From Desulfosalsimonas propionicica (GTDB lineage: Bacteria > Desulfobacterota > Desulfobacteria > Desulfobacterales > Desulfosalsimonadaceae), in NCBI RefSeq assembly GCF_013761005.1, contig NZ_JACDUS010000001.1:558001-622000 (forward strand): a stretch of DNA of 64,000 nucleotides, given 5' to 3'. Positions 26,882-34,913 of the stretch are shown here, piece after piece. Every line of letters starts with the position of its first letter. The first letter of the stretch is position 1. The position numbers and the translations under genes are program-made. Below the pieces are notes generated by a model that was not told the origin of the DNA, did not search any database, and saw only the letters and a program-made list of their open reading frames with translations.

Positions 26882-28317
26882 GTGATGTACTGAAGCCCTA
26901 CCCCGAATACAAGGACTCCGGCCTGCCGTGGCTGGGGCGGGTGCCGAAACATTGGGAATGTCTGCCACATCGGGCCATCTTCGAAGAGGTCAAGGAACAA
27001 GGGCATTTAGATGAGCAATTGCTTTCGGTCACGATCGGCAGAGGCATCATCCGCCAAGAAGATCTTTTGGCTGACTCCTCGAAGAAGGATTCCTCAAATC
27101 TCGACAAGTCCAAGTACAAACTCGTCCTCCCTGGCGACATAGCCTACAACAAGATGCGCGCTTGGCAGGGCGCGGTGGGAGCATCAAAGTATCGAGGGAT
27201 CGTCAGTCCAGCCTATATCGTGCAACGGTTGCGGGGCGAGCTCAGATCAGAATACTTCCATTATCTGTTGAGAACGCCCGGCTTCGCCAAGGAAGCGGAA
27301 CGTTGGTCGTATGGCATTACTTCAGACCAATGGAGCCTGCGCCCGCAACACTTCAAGATGATCTATTCATGCCTGCCGCCGCTCGACGAGCAAGAACTGA
27401 TCGTTGGATTTCTTAGTGGACTTGACCGGCACGTCCGCCGCTTCATCCGAAATCGGCGGCGGCTGATCGAGGTGTTGAACGAGCAGAAGCAAGCCATCAT
27501 CAACCGGGCCGTGACCCGTGGTCTTGATCCCGACGTGCCCCTTAAACCCTCAGGCACCGAATGGATAGGGGATATCCCAGAGCATTGGGAAGCAACGACG
27601 CTTGGGAGGCTCGTCACTACATTTAAAACAGGTCCGTTCGGTAGCATATTGCATCAATCGGACTACATTCCCGGCGGCACGCCGCTGGTTAATCCTGTAC
27701 ACATGTCGGGGGGACGCATTACACTTGATGTGAATTGCGCCGTTGACGGTGCAACGTTCCATCGGCTACGAGAATATGCCTTAATAGAGGGAGACATCGT
27801 TTTCTCGCGCAGAGGTGAACTCGGGCGCTGCGCCTTAGTCCGGAAAGAGGAGGCTGGTTGTCTGATCGGAACGGGAAGCATTCGGGCAAGACTAATCCCC
27901 AATATGATCAACCATGACTTCCTCATTGCAGCGCTTAATGGTTGGTGGGTTGCCGAGTACCTCTCGCTAATGTCGGTAGGTGCAACCATGCAGAGCTTGA
28001 ATACCGGAATACTAAGCCGTCTTCCTTTGCCGTTGCCACCAATCGAGGAGCAAGTGCAGATAACAATGTTGATTGAACGGGAGTCAGCTCTCGTGGATAA
28101 ATCTATCGCCAAGGCTCAACGCGAAATCGGCCTCATCCGCGAATACCGAACTCGCCTGATTGCCGACGTGGTCACCGGCAAGGTGGATGTGCGGCATCTG
28201 GCCCCGACGCCGGGCAGTGAAGACCTGGAAGAGACGGTTGAATCTCTTGAACCACTGGAAGAAGACATCGCTGATGCCGTGATTGATGATGAGGAGCGCG
28301 TCAATGGACCCGACTGA
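26878..28317 (+). CDS. hsdS: type I restriction-modification specificity subunit HsdS
   Basis: The protein has 479 aa and has the usual two target-recognition domains, each opened by the same motif: DSGLPWLGRVPKHWE near residue 12 and GTEWIGDIPEHWE near residue 223. The central and terminal conserved helices (LPPLDEQELIVGFL; LPPIEEQVQITMLIERE) space the two halves. It sets the DNA target of the complex, which cannot be deduced from sequence. It overlaps hsdM by 4 bp and the nuclease gene by 14 bp. Confidence 0.93.
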   Translation: MSDVLKPYPEYKDSGLPWLGRVPKHWECLPHRAIFEEVKEQGHLDEQLLSVTIGRGIIRQEDLLADSSKKDSSNLDKSKYKLVLPGDIAYNKMRAWQGAVGASKYRGIVSPAYIVQRLRGELRSEYFHYLLRTPGFAKEAERWSYGITSDQWSLRPQHFKMIYSCLPPLDEQELIVGFLSGLDRHVRRFIRNRRRLIEVLNEQKQAIINRAVTRGLDPDVPLKPSGTEWIGDIPEHWEATTLGRLVTTFKTGPFGSILHQSDYIPGGTPLVNPVHMSGGRITLDVNCAVDGATFHRLREYALIEGDIVFSRRGELGRCALVRKEEAGCLIGTGSIRARLIPNMINHDFLIAALNGWWVAEYLSLMSVGATMQSLNTGILSRLPLPLPPIEEQVQITMLIERESALVDKSIAKAQREIGLIREYRTRLIADVVTGKVDVRHLAPTPGSEDLEETVESLEPLEEDIADAVIDDEERVNGPD

Positions 28318-29347
28318 TAACCCTAACGGAAACAGTCTCGGCAAACAGGGGGATTACCCGCGCCTGCTGACCGAAATCAAGGAGCGCATCCGCTCCGCCC
28401 AGTATGAAGCCCTCAAGGCGGTCAACAAGGAACTGGTGGGTTTGTACTGGGACATCGGGCGGATGATCGCAGAGCGCCAGGAGACCGAGGGCTGGGGCAA
28501 ATCTGTGGTAAAGCGGTTATCCGCCGATCTGCGGCAGGAATTCCCCGGTGTGAGCGGTTTTTCAGTCCAAAACCTCTGGTATATGCGCCAGTTCTATTCG
28601 GAGTACCATGGCAACGAAAGACTCCAACCGCTGGTTGGAGAAATCGCCTGGGCGCATAATCTTGTCATCATGAGCAAATGCAAGGACCCCCTGGAACGGG
28701 AATTTTATCTTCGCATGACCCGCAAGTTCGGCTGGTCGAAAAACGTCCTCCTCCACCAGATCGACAACCAGAGCTATGAAAAATCGCTTTTGGGCCAGAC
28801 CAATTTTGACCGGGCGCTGACGCCGGAGTTGCGCGCTCAGGCCAAACTGGCGGTAAGGGACGAGTACACCTTTGATTTTCTGGAGCTGGGTGAAGATCAC
28901 AGCGAGCGTGAGCTGGAACGATCCCTCATCGCCCGGATCGAGGATTTCCTGCGAAGCATGGGCGGCATGTTCGCCTTCATGGGCAGTCAGTACCGGCTGG
29001 AAGTGGAAGGGAAAGAGTTTTTCATCGATCTTCTCCTGTTTCACCGGCGCCTGCGTTGTCTTGTGGCTATTGAGCTGAAAATCGGTGAATTTCTGCCGGA
29101 GTTCGTCGGTAAGATGCAGTTCTATCTGACGGCGCTGGACAGGCAGGTCCGCCAGGCGGATGAAAACCCCTCCATCGGCATCATTCTCTGCAAGGAGAAG
29201 AATCGCACGATTGTGGAATATGCCCTGCACGACGCCCGAAAGCCCATGGGCGTGGCGACCTATGAAATCACCAGGACTTTGCCGAAATCGTTGCAAGGGC
29301 AACTGCCGTCTCCGCAGGAGATCGCCCATTTGCTGGAGGATTTATGA
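28304..29347 (+). CDS. YhcG/DUF1016-type PDDEXK nuclease family protein
   Basis: The protein has 347 aa. I chose the ATG at 28304, with GAGGAG 7 nt upstream and inside the end of hsdS, over the open frame start at 28283. The N-terminal ~170 residues (LVGLYWDIGRMIAERQ, FSVQNLWYMRQFYSEY, EIAWAHNLVIMSKC) and a C-terminal PDDEXK core (FFIDLLLFHRRL ... VAIELKIGEF, Asp near 241 and ELK near 257) are diagnostic of the family. Members are often embedded in type I operons and may add a nuclease or a DNA-structure function. The role here is unknown. It overlaps hsdR by 4 bp. Confidence 0.9.
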   Translation: MDPTDNPNGNSLGKQGDYPRLLTEIKERIRSAQYEALKAVNKELVGLYWDIGRMIAERQETEGWGKSVVKRLSADLRQEFPGVSGFSVQNLWYMRQFYSEYHGNERLQPLVGEIAWAHNLVIMSKCKDPLEREFYLRMTRKFGWSKNVLLHQIDNQSYEKSLLGQTNFDRALTPELRAQAKLAVRDEYTFDFLELGEDHSERELERSLIARIEDFLRSMGGMFAFMGSQYRLEVEGKEFFIDLLLFHRRLRCLVAIELKIGEFLPEFVGKMQFYLTALDRQVRQADENPSIGIILCKEKNRTIVEYALHDARKPMGVATYEITRTLPKSLQGQLPSPQEIAHLLEDL

Positions 29348-32300
29348 ATCCGACCGACACAAGCGAAAAAGGCCTGGAAACGCTGATTGTCGAATCCCTC
29401 GTGGACGAGGCGGGCTATGTTCAGGGCACAAACGACGACTACAGCCGCGAGCACGTGGTCGACCTGACCATGCTGCGGATGTTTTTGGAGGCCACCCAGC
29501 CGAAGACGGCTGAGGCCCTGGCCATGGATCAGGACTGCCCGAAGCGAACGCAGTTTCTCCATCGCCTGGATGCGGAGATTGCCAAACGCGGCGTGATTGA
29601 CGTCTTGCGCAAGGGTGTTAAGCACGGCCCGATCAGCCTGGAGCTGTTCTACGGCACGCCGACGCCGAGTAACACCAGGGCGGCGGAGCTGCACGCGGCG
29701 AACATCTTCAGCGTGATCCGGCAGCTCCGCTACAGCCAGGACGAGATGCAGCTTGCCCTGGACCTGGGGCTGTTTATCAATGGCCTGCCGGTGGCCACTT
29801 TCGAGTTGAAGAACTCGCTGACCAAGCAGACGGTCGCTGACGCTGTGCGGCAATACAAGCGGGACCGAAGCCCGAACGAGCCGCTGTTTAAGTTCGGCCG
29901 CTGCATGGTGCATTTCGCCGTGGACGACCACGAGGTACGGATGTGCACGCATCTCAAGGGTAAGGACTCGTGGTTCCTTCCTTTTAACCAGGGATGGGAC
30001 AATGGGGCCGGAAACCCGCCGAATTCGATTGGACTGAAGACGGATTACCTCTGGAAGCGGATTCTCACCAAGCCCGGGCTGACCGACATCCTGGAAAACT
30101 ACGCCGAGGTGGTTGAGGAGAAAGACGAGCGCGGCCGAAAGAAGCCCCCCAAGCAGATATTTCCCCGCTATCACCAGCTCGACGTGGTGCGAAAGCTCCT
30201 GGCCGACGCTGAGGCCGAGGGAGCGGGCAAAAAATACCTCATTCAACACTCTGCGGGCAGCGGCAAAAGCAACTCAATCGCATGGCTGGCCCACCAGTTG
30301 ATCGGCCTGGAGCACGGGGGCAAGGCGATTTTTGATTCCGTGGTGGTCATCACCGACCGGCGGGTGCTGGACAAGCAGATTCGGAGCACGATCAAGCAGT
30401 TCGCCCAGGTGTCTTCGGTGATCGGAGCGGTGACGGGTGACTCGGTCAGCAAGACGCAGCAGCTCAGCGCTTTTCTCAAGGCTGGTAAGAAAATCATCAT
30501 CTCCACGGTGCAGACATTTCCGTTTATTTTGGACGAGATCGACGATGAGCATCGCGGGAAGCGGTTTGCCATCATTATCGACGAGGCCCATTCCAGCCAG
30601 GGCGGCAAGACTTCGGCGAAGATGCACATGGCGCTGGCCGACCGGAAAGAATCCAAAACCGAGCCGGATAATAACGATGAGTGGTTCATGGCAGCAGAGG
30701 AGCGGGCCGAGTACAAGGCCGCACCATCTGAAGAAGAAACTCTGGAGGACATGATCAACGAAATCATGGAGTCACGGAAGATGCTGACCAATGCCAGCTA
30801 CTTCGCCTTCACGGCCACGCCCAAGAACAAAACTTTGGAGATCTTCGGTATCCCGGACAAGCCGGTGGGCGGCAAGATACCGCACCGGCCGTTTCACAGC
30901 TACACCATGAAGCAGGCGATCCAGGAAGGTTTTATTTTGGATGTGCTGGAGCACTACACGCCGGTAAACAGTTGGTATCGCCTGGCCAAGACCGTGGAGG
31001 ACGACCCGGAGTTCGACATAAAGAAGGCCGGTAAAAAGCTGCGTCGGTATGTTGAGTCGCACGATCACGCCATCCGGACCAAGGCCGAGATCATGGTCGA
31101 CCACTTCCATGAGCAGGTGATTGCACGTCGAAAGATCGGGGGGCGGGCGCGGGCCATGATCATCTGCAGCAGCATCAAGCGGGCGATCCAGTACTTTGAG
31201 GCAGTATCGGCGTACCTCAAGGAGCGAAAAAGCCCGTACCACGCCATCGTGGCTTTTTCCGACTTTGAGCAGGACGGCAAGAAGATCACCGAGGCCTCCC
31301 TGAACGGATTCCCGAGCAGCAAGATCGAGGCGTATTTCAAGGCGGAGGAAGTGAAAGGGATTTCCGGCAAAGATCCGTACCGTTTCCTGATCGTGGCCGA
31401 CAAGTTCCAGACCGGCTACGACGAGCCGCTGCTGCACACGATGTATGTCGACAAGGTGCTCTCCGGTATCAAGGCGGTGCAGACGCTGTCGCGCCTGAAC
31501 CGGGCGCACCCGCAAAAGACCGATACCTTTGTGCTGGACTTCATGAATGACGCGGACACGATCACCAGGGCATTTTCCGATTACTACCGCACGACGGTGC
31601 TCAGCGAAGAGACGGATCCGAATAAGCTGCACGACCTCAAGGCGACGTTGGATGGCTATCAGGTCTACAGTGACGAGCAGGTTGATCAACTGGTCAGGCT
31701 TTTTCTCGGCGGCGAGGACCGCGACAAGCTGGACCCGATACTCGATGCCTGTGTCGGGGTGTATAATGAGGATCTGGTTGAAGATGAACAGGTGGATTTT
31801 AAGGGCAAAGCCAAGGCATTTGGCCGGACGTATCAGTTCCTGGCCTCTGTTTTGCCATACACGAATGCCGAGTGGGAGAAGCTGTCAATATTTCTTGATT
31901 TTTTAACCCCGAAGTTGCCCGCTCCCGTGGAAGAGGACTTGTCAAAAGGCATCCTCGAGTCCATTGACATGGAAAGCTATCGAGCAGAAAAACAGGAAAC
32001 AATGAAACTTACGCTGCCAGACGAGGATTCTGAAATCGCCCCCGTACCCACAAGCGGGGGTGGTCGCAAGCCCGAACCTGAACTCGACGCGCTGAGCAAC
32101 ATCATAAAGGCATTCAACGACCGCTTTGGAAACATCGACTGGGAGGACGAAGATCGCATCCGCAAGGTGATTACAGAAGACATTCCCGCCAAGGTTGCGG
32201 CGGATCAGGCATATCAGAATGCCATGAAGAACAGCAGCAAGTCTGCGGCTCGCCTGGAGCACGACCGGGCGCTGGAAAAAGTGGTCATTGAAATGCTCTC

Positions 32301-32400
32301 CGACCACACGGAATTGTTCAAACAATTCAGCGATAATCCGGATTTTAAAAAGTGGCTGGCGGACACGATTTTCGGAGTGACCTATGAGGAAGCTTTTTGA
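29344..32400 (+). CDS. hsdR: type I restriction endonuclease / translocase subunit HsdR
   Basis: The protein has 1018 aa. An N-terminal nuclease domain includes NGLPVATFELKNSLT, the E-x-K half of the PDDEXK motif. A superfamily 2 motor follows, with Walker A SAGSGKSNSIAW (near residue 304), IIIDEAHSSQGG (DEAH near 412), TATPKNKT and the later QTGYDEPLLHTMYVDK and QTLSRLNRAHP motifs. HsdR translocates DNA by ATP hydrolysis and cuts when it stalls. It is the last gene of the hsdM-hsdS-nuclease-hsdR operon and looks intact. Confidence 0.94.
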   Translation: MNPTDTSEKGLETLIVESLVDEAGYVQGTNDDYSREHVVDLTMLRMFLEATQPKTAEALAMDQDCPKRTQFLHRLDAEIAKRGVIDVLRKGVKHGPISLELFYGTPTPSNTRAAELHAANIFSVIRQLRYSQDEMQLALDLGLFINGLPVATFELKNSLTKQTVADAVRQYKRDRSPNEPLFKFGRCMVHFAVDDHEVRMCTHLKGKDSWFLPFNQGWDNGAGNPPNSIGLKTDYLWKRILTKPGLTDILENYAEVVEEKDERGRKKPPKQIFPRYHQLDVVRKLLADAEAEGAGKKYLIQHSAGSGKSNSIAWLAHQLIGLEHGGKAIFDSVVVITDRRVLDKQIRSTIKQFAQVSSVIGAVTGDSVSKTQQLSAFLKAGKKIIISTVQTFPFILDEIDDEHRGKRFAIIIDEAHSSQGGKTSAKMHMALADRKESKTEPDNNDEWFMAAEERAEYKAAPSEEETLEDMINEIMESRKMLTNASYFAFTATPKNKTLEIFGIPDKPVGGKIPHRPFHSYTMKQAIQEGFILDVLEHYTPVNSWYRLAKTVEDDPEFDIKKAGKKLRRYVESHDHAIRTKAEIMVDHFHEQVIARRKIGGRARAMIICSSIKRAIQYFEAVSAYLKERKSPYHAIVAFSDFEQDGKKITEASLNGFPSSKIEAYFKAEEVKGISGKDPYRFLIVADKFQTGYDEPLLHTMYVDKVLSGIKAVQTLSRLNRAHPQKTDTFVLDFMNDADTITRAFSDYYRTTVLSEETDPNKLHDLKATLDGYQVYSDEQVDQLVRLFLGGEDRDKLDPILDACVGVYNEDLVEDEQVDFKGKAKAFGRTYQFLASVLPYTNAEWEKLSIFLDFLTPKLPAPVEEDLSKGILESIDMESYRAEKQETMKLTLPDEDSEIAPVPTSGGGRKPEPELDALSNIIKAFNDRFGNIDWEDEDRIRKVITEDIPAKVAADQAYQNAMKNSSKSAARLEHDRALEKVVIEMLSDHTELFKQFSDNPDFKKWLADTIFGVTYEEAF

Positions 32401-32536
32401 AACACAGGGGAGTGCCTAATCGTTCAGGATTGAGTCGACCAATCATGTACAAATAGCCATTGCTTCCAGGTTTTGATTGGAAAATGGAAAGGCCCTGTTT
32501 TTTGACCAAATAATAAAGATTCTATGGAGACAGTAA

Positions 32537-33205
32537 ATGAAAAAATTATTCGCTTTATTCGTAATGTTAATACTTTTCACAGGTTGTTCGCATAATTTGC
32601 GGATTACGAATTTAAATGAAAATTTCACACACCCTGTGAGTCCACCTCAGGAAACGGTTACTATCGGAGTTGTTGGCGCCCAAATGAATGATCCGGTCAA
32701 TAGTGGCTATCTTTTTTCGGTAGTTTCTGCTCTGAGAGGATCAGGCAATTTTGACAGAGTTATTTATCCTTATTCCCATTCCTCCCATGGATCAGAGGTT
32801 GAAGCTATTGTACAAATAAGTATTTTGCCTGAATACGATGGGAATGCCAGTAATTTCTTTGTAAATTTTCCCGGATTTCTTATTTTCGCTCCCGCTATAT
32901 GGGGGTATGGCTACCAAGCCGATATTGCAACCATGGTTGATATTTCATATCCGGATTTAAAGAAATCTGAACATTCTGAAATACATTTGACATACACTTT
33001 CCGCCAGGCTGAAATAGACCGGACCTGGACAGAGATAGGATGGTTGGAAGTAGGCATTATCCCTTTGATTGGCGGATTTGTTTTCACTCAATATGATCCG
33101 GATGTGACCGAGCCTTTTATTTCTGAAGTTTCTCCCAATTACGGAAGATATGTGAGCACGAAGATTACAGAGTCACTTTATTCTACGCTTGAAAAAAACT
33201 ATTAA
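32537..33205 (+). CDS. putative lipoprotein of unknown function
   Basis: The protein has 222 aa. The N-terminus MKKLFALFVMLILFTGC is a lipoprotein signal with the lipobox LFTGC, so the mature protein starts at Cys17 and is membrane-anchored. A short hydrophobic stretch FVNFPGFLIFAPAIWGYGYQ follows at mid-protein. No family is recognised with confidence. The start is preceded by a plausible GGAGA (ATGGAGACAGTAA). It lies between the type I system and a second small lipoprotein locus and is AT-richer than both flanking operons. Confidence 0.65.
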   Translation: MKKLFALFVMLILFTGCSHNLRITNLNENFTHPVSPPQETVTIGVVGAQMNDPVNSGYLFSVVSALRGSGNFDRVIYPYSHSSHGSEVEAIVQISILPEYDGNASNFFVNFPGFLIFAPAIWGYGYQADIATMVDISYPDLKKSEHSEIHLTYTFRQAEIDRTWTEIGWLEVGIIPLIGGFVFTQYDPDVTEPFISEVSPNYGRYVSTKITESLYSTLEKNY

Positions 33206-33387
33206 AATTCTAATAAAAATCAAGCAGTTGTTGCTTTCGCCGAGATTGATGGAAATCTATCATGCATGGAAGGGCAGCCTGTCAGATTTTTCGGCGCAAA
33301 ATGTGTTTTTTGGGGTATGACTTAGGGTCAGTTTAATTTACTGCATAAAATTCACAGGGATAAATCAGAACAAGAACGGGAGCAAAG

Positions 33388-33822
33388 ATGAAAATAAAGC
33401 TTCAATTTGCAGTTATCGGGTTTATAGTGATAGCCCTGTCAGGCTGTGCAAGTATGAAACCGCCGACAATTACAGACTCCGGGCCGATATTTTCAGCAGA
33501 AACTGCATATGTTGTCGAAGCAGACACATCCTCTGCCGAAATGCGGTTGGCGGTTCAAAAAGCCATCTCAGATCTGGGGATTGCAACCTGGAGCGGGCCT
33601 TTATCAGAAAAACCTGATCATATGGATATTTACGTTGAGTGTTCAGATAACTAGAGGTGGGATATGATCATGTATCTTTCCTCATTAAATGTGACGGTCT
33701 ATGATAATGAAACTGATAAAATGATCGGAACCAGCGGTTATGACAACACAGGCTTTTTCCACGCCTTTCCGGCTGCCGACCAAAAGGCTAAAGAAGTTGT
33801 GAATTCAATTTTTAAAAGATAG
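33388..33822 (+). pseudogene. small lipoprotein gene interrupted by an in-frame amber codon
   Basis: The first part encodes 88 aa with a lipoprotein signal ending in ALSGC. It stops at TAG (33652-33654). The same frame continues without any other stop for 55 codons to 33822 (RWDMIMYLSSLNVTVYDNE ... KEVVNSIFKR). This tail fits the C-terminus of small DUF4136-like lipoproteins, in which a WDM.MYL strand and a terminal helix are normal. The simplest reading is a nonsense mutation. Re-initiation at the ATG at 33664 without an export signal seems unlikely to be useful. Amber recoding is discussed in the findings. Confidence 0.6.
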
Positions 33823-33841
33823 TATCAAAAATAAAAAGGCA

Positions 33842-34130
33842 TAGGCTGGTCTTGAGGTCCCGAAAACAGAACGAAAACAGCGTTTTCCCATGGCGGCCGA
33901 GCTCATTGAAATCGCCCTGCTTGAAGCAGATCCGGAACGTGTCCTGTATTGGTTCGACCGGCTGCCGGAGAGAAAATATGACCGGCCGGGCGTTGACAAT
34001 AATGAAGTGGCAGAAGCAAAGGCAAAAATATCTGCAGAAACTGAGAGAGAAACATGCCTGCAAAACCCGGCTGATGGAGGTTCTCGACAGCCTGGAGGGC
34101 GTACCCATTATAAAAAAGCAAGCTCGTTAA
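33842..34130 (+). pseudogene. decayed C-terminal fragment of a SWIM-zinc-finger-associated type protein
   Basis: One frame reads AGLEVPKTERKQRFPMAAEL and continues LEADPERVLYWFDRLPERK to about 34010. A second frame then continues with LREKHACKTRLMEVLDSLEG to a stop at 34130. Together they resemble the C-terminal helical region of long SWIM-domain proteins, where a 'D.V..W.DRLP' helix is followed, after about 60 residues, by 'LR..H..KR.LM..LD.L'. The spacing is shorter than normal, so a deletion and a frameshift are both likely. There is no start codon context and no ribosome-binding site. I regard it as non-functional. Confidence 0.5.
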
Positions 34131-34258
34131 AAAAGACGAGGGTTTGCCAAAACAAATATGGTCCCGCAACGGAAGTTAAATGAATCGGCATTTCTGAAGG
34201 GCGGCGACTATTTGGTTTTCAGGTGTGGGGTAAAAATTTGATCTGCTATAATATGGCC

Positions 34259-34287
34259 TTGACAATACGTACGCCATGCCGTACATT
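34259..34287 (+). promoter_or_regulatory. promoter with embedded inverted repeat for the toxin-antitoxin operon
   Basis: The -35 is TTGACA (34259-34264) and the -10 is TACATT (34282-34287), 17 bp apart. The spacer contains GTACG, 6 nt, CGTAC, an inverted repeat whose cores resemble the TGTACA half-sites of YefM operators. The antitoxin ATG lies 26 bp downstream at 34313. The arrangement fits autoregulation by the antitoxin. Confidence 0.65.
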
Positions 34288-34312
34288 ATTATAAAAAATA
34301 ATAAGGTGAAAT

Positions 34313-34555
34313 ATGCCTACTTTATCGGCAACAGAGGCGCGGTCCAAATTGTACCGCCTTATCGACCAAGCATCCAAATCGCATGAACCAGTTGTGATCA
34401 CCGGGAAACGGGGAAATGCGGTTCTGATTTCAGAAGATGACTGGCGTTCCATTCAGGAGACCATGTATCTTTTAAATATTCCCGGTATGCGTGAGTCCAT
34501 TCGTGAAGGCCTGGCGACCCCGGTTGAGGATTGTACTGAGGAAATTGATTGGTGA
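34313..34555 (+). CDS. YefM/Phd-family antitoxin
   Basis: The protein has 80 aa. The N-terminal half (TLSATEARSKLYRLIDQASKS, HEPVVITGKRGNAVLISEDDW) is the DNA-binding Phd/YefM fold, and the acidic C-terminal tail (GLATPVEDCTEEIDW) is the toxin-binding part. It neutralises the following YoeB-type RNase and represses its own promoter. Its stop overlaps the toxin start by 2 bp. AATAAGG lies 6 nt before the ATG. Confidence 0.9.
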   Translation: MPTLSATEARSKLYRLIDQASKSHEPVVITGKRGNAVLISEDDWRSIQETMYLLNIPGMRESIREGLATPVEDCTEEIDW

Positions 34556-34815
34556 GTTGGCGAATCATTTTCACGAAGCAGGCTCAAAAAGATGCGAAAA
34601 AATTATCAGCATCCGGGCTCAGATCCAAAGCGGAAGAATTAATACAAATCCTTTGTGATAATCCCTATCAAACGCCGCCCCCGTATGAAAAGCTTTTGGG
34701 TGATTTAGCCGGTGCATATTCACGACGTATCAATATTCAGCATCGGTTAGTTTACCAGATCATCGATAATGAAAAGAGGGTAAAGATCATCCGCATGTGG
34801 ACTCATTACGAATAA
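34552..34815 (+). CDS. Txe/YoeB-family mRNA interferase toxin
   Basis: The protein has 87 aa from a GTG at 34552; the TTG one codon earlier is possible. Motifs typical of YoeB are IIFTKQAQKDAKKL, PPPYEKLLGDLAGAYSRRI, NIQHRLVYQI and the C-terminal MWTHYE, including the Glu, Arg and C-terminal His/Tyr residues needed for ribosome-dependent mRNA cleavage. The gene appears intact, so the pair is probably a functional type II module. Confidence 0.9.
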   Translation: MSWRIIFTKQAQKDAKKLSASGLRSKAEELIQILCDNPYQTPPPYEKLLGDLAGAYSRRINIQHRLVYQIIDNEKRVKIIRMWTHYE

Positions 34816-34913
34816 CCCAGCAGAGCCAGGCCTTTCGCCCGGACAAGAAATCTGTTGCGCTCCGTTTTCGCCGGCGCATGAAAATGCCCTTTTAGAGCGC
34901 GATGATATCCTGC

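Noticed and set aside
24521-32400. BREX or DISARM locus
   Set aside because: There is no PglZ, PglX, BrxC, DrmA or DrmB gene; the set hsdM-hsdS-hsdR is an ordinary type I system.
33652-33654. Pyrrolysine at the amber codon as the main reading
   Set aside because: No pyl genes are in the window and the protein is not of the methylamine methyltransferase type, so a nonsense mutation is simpler.
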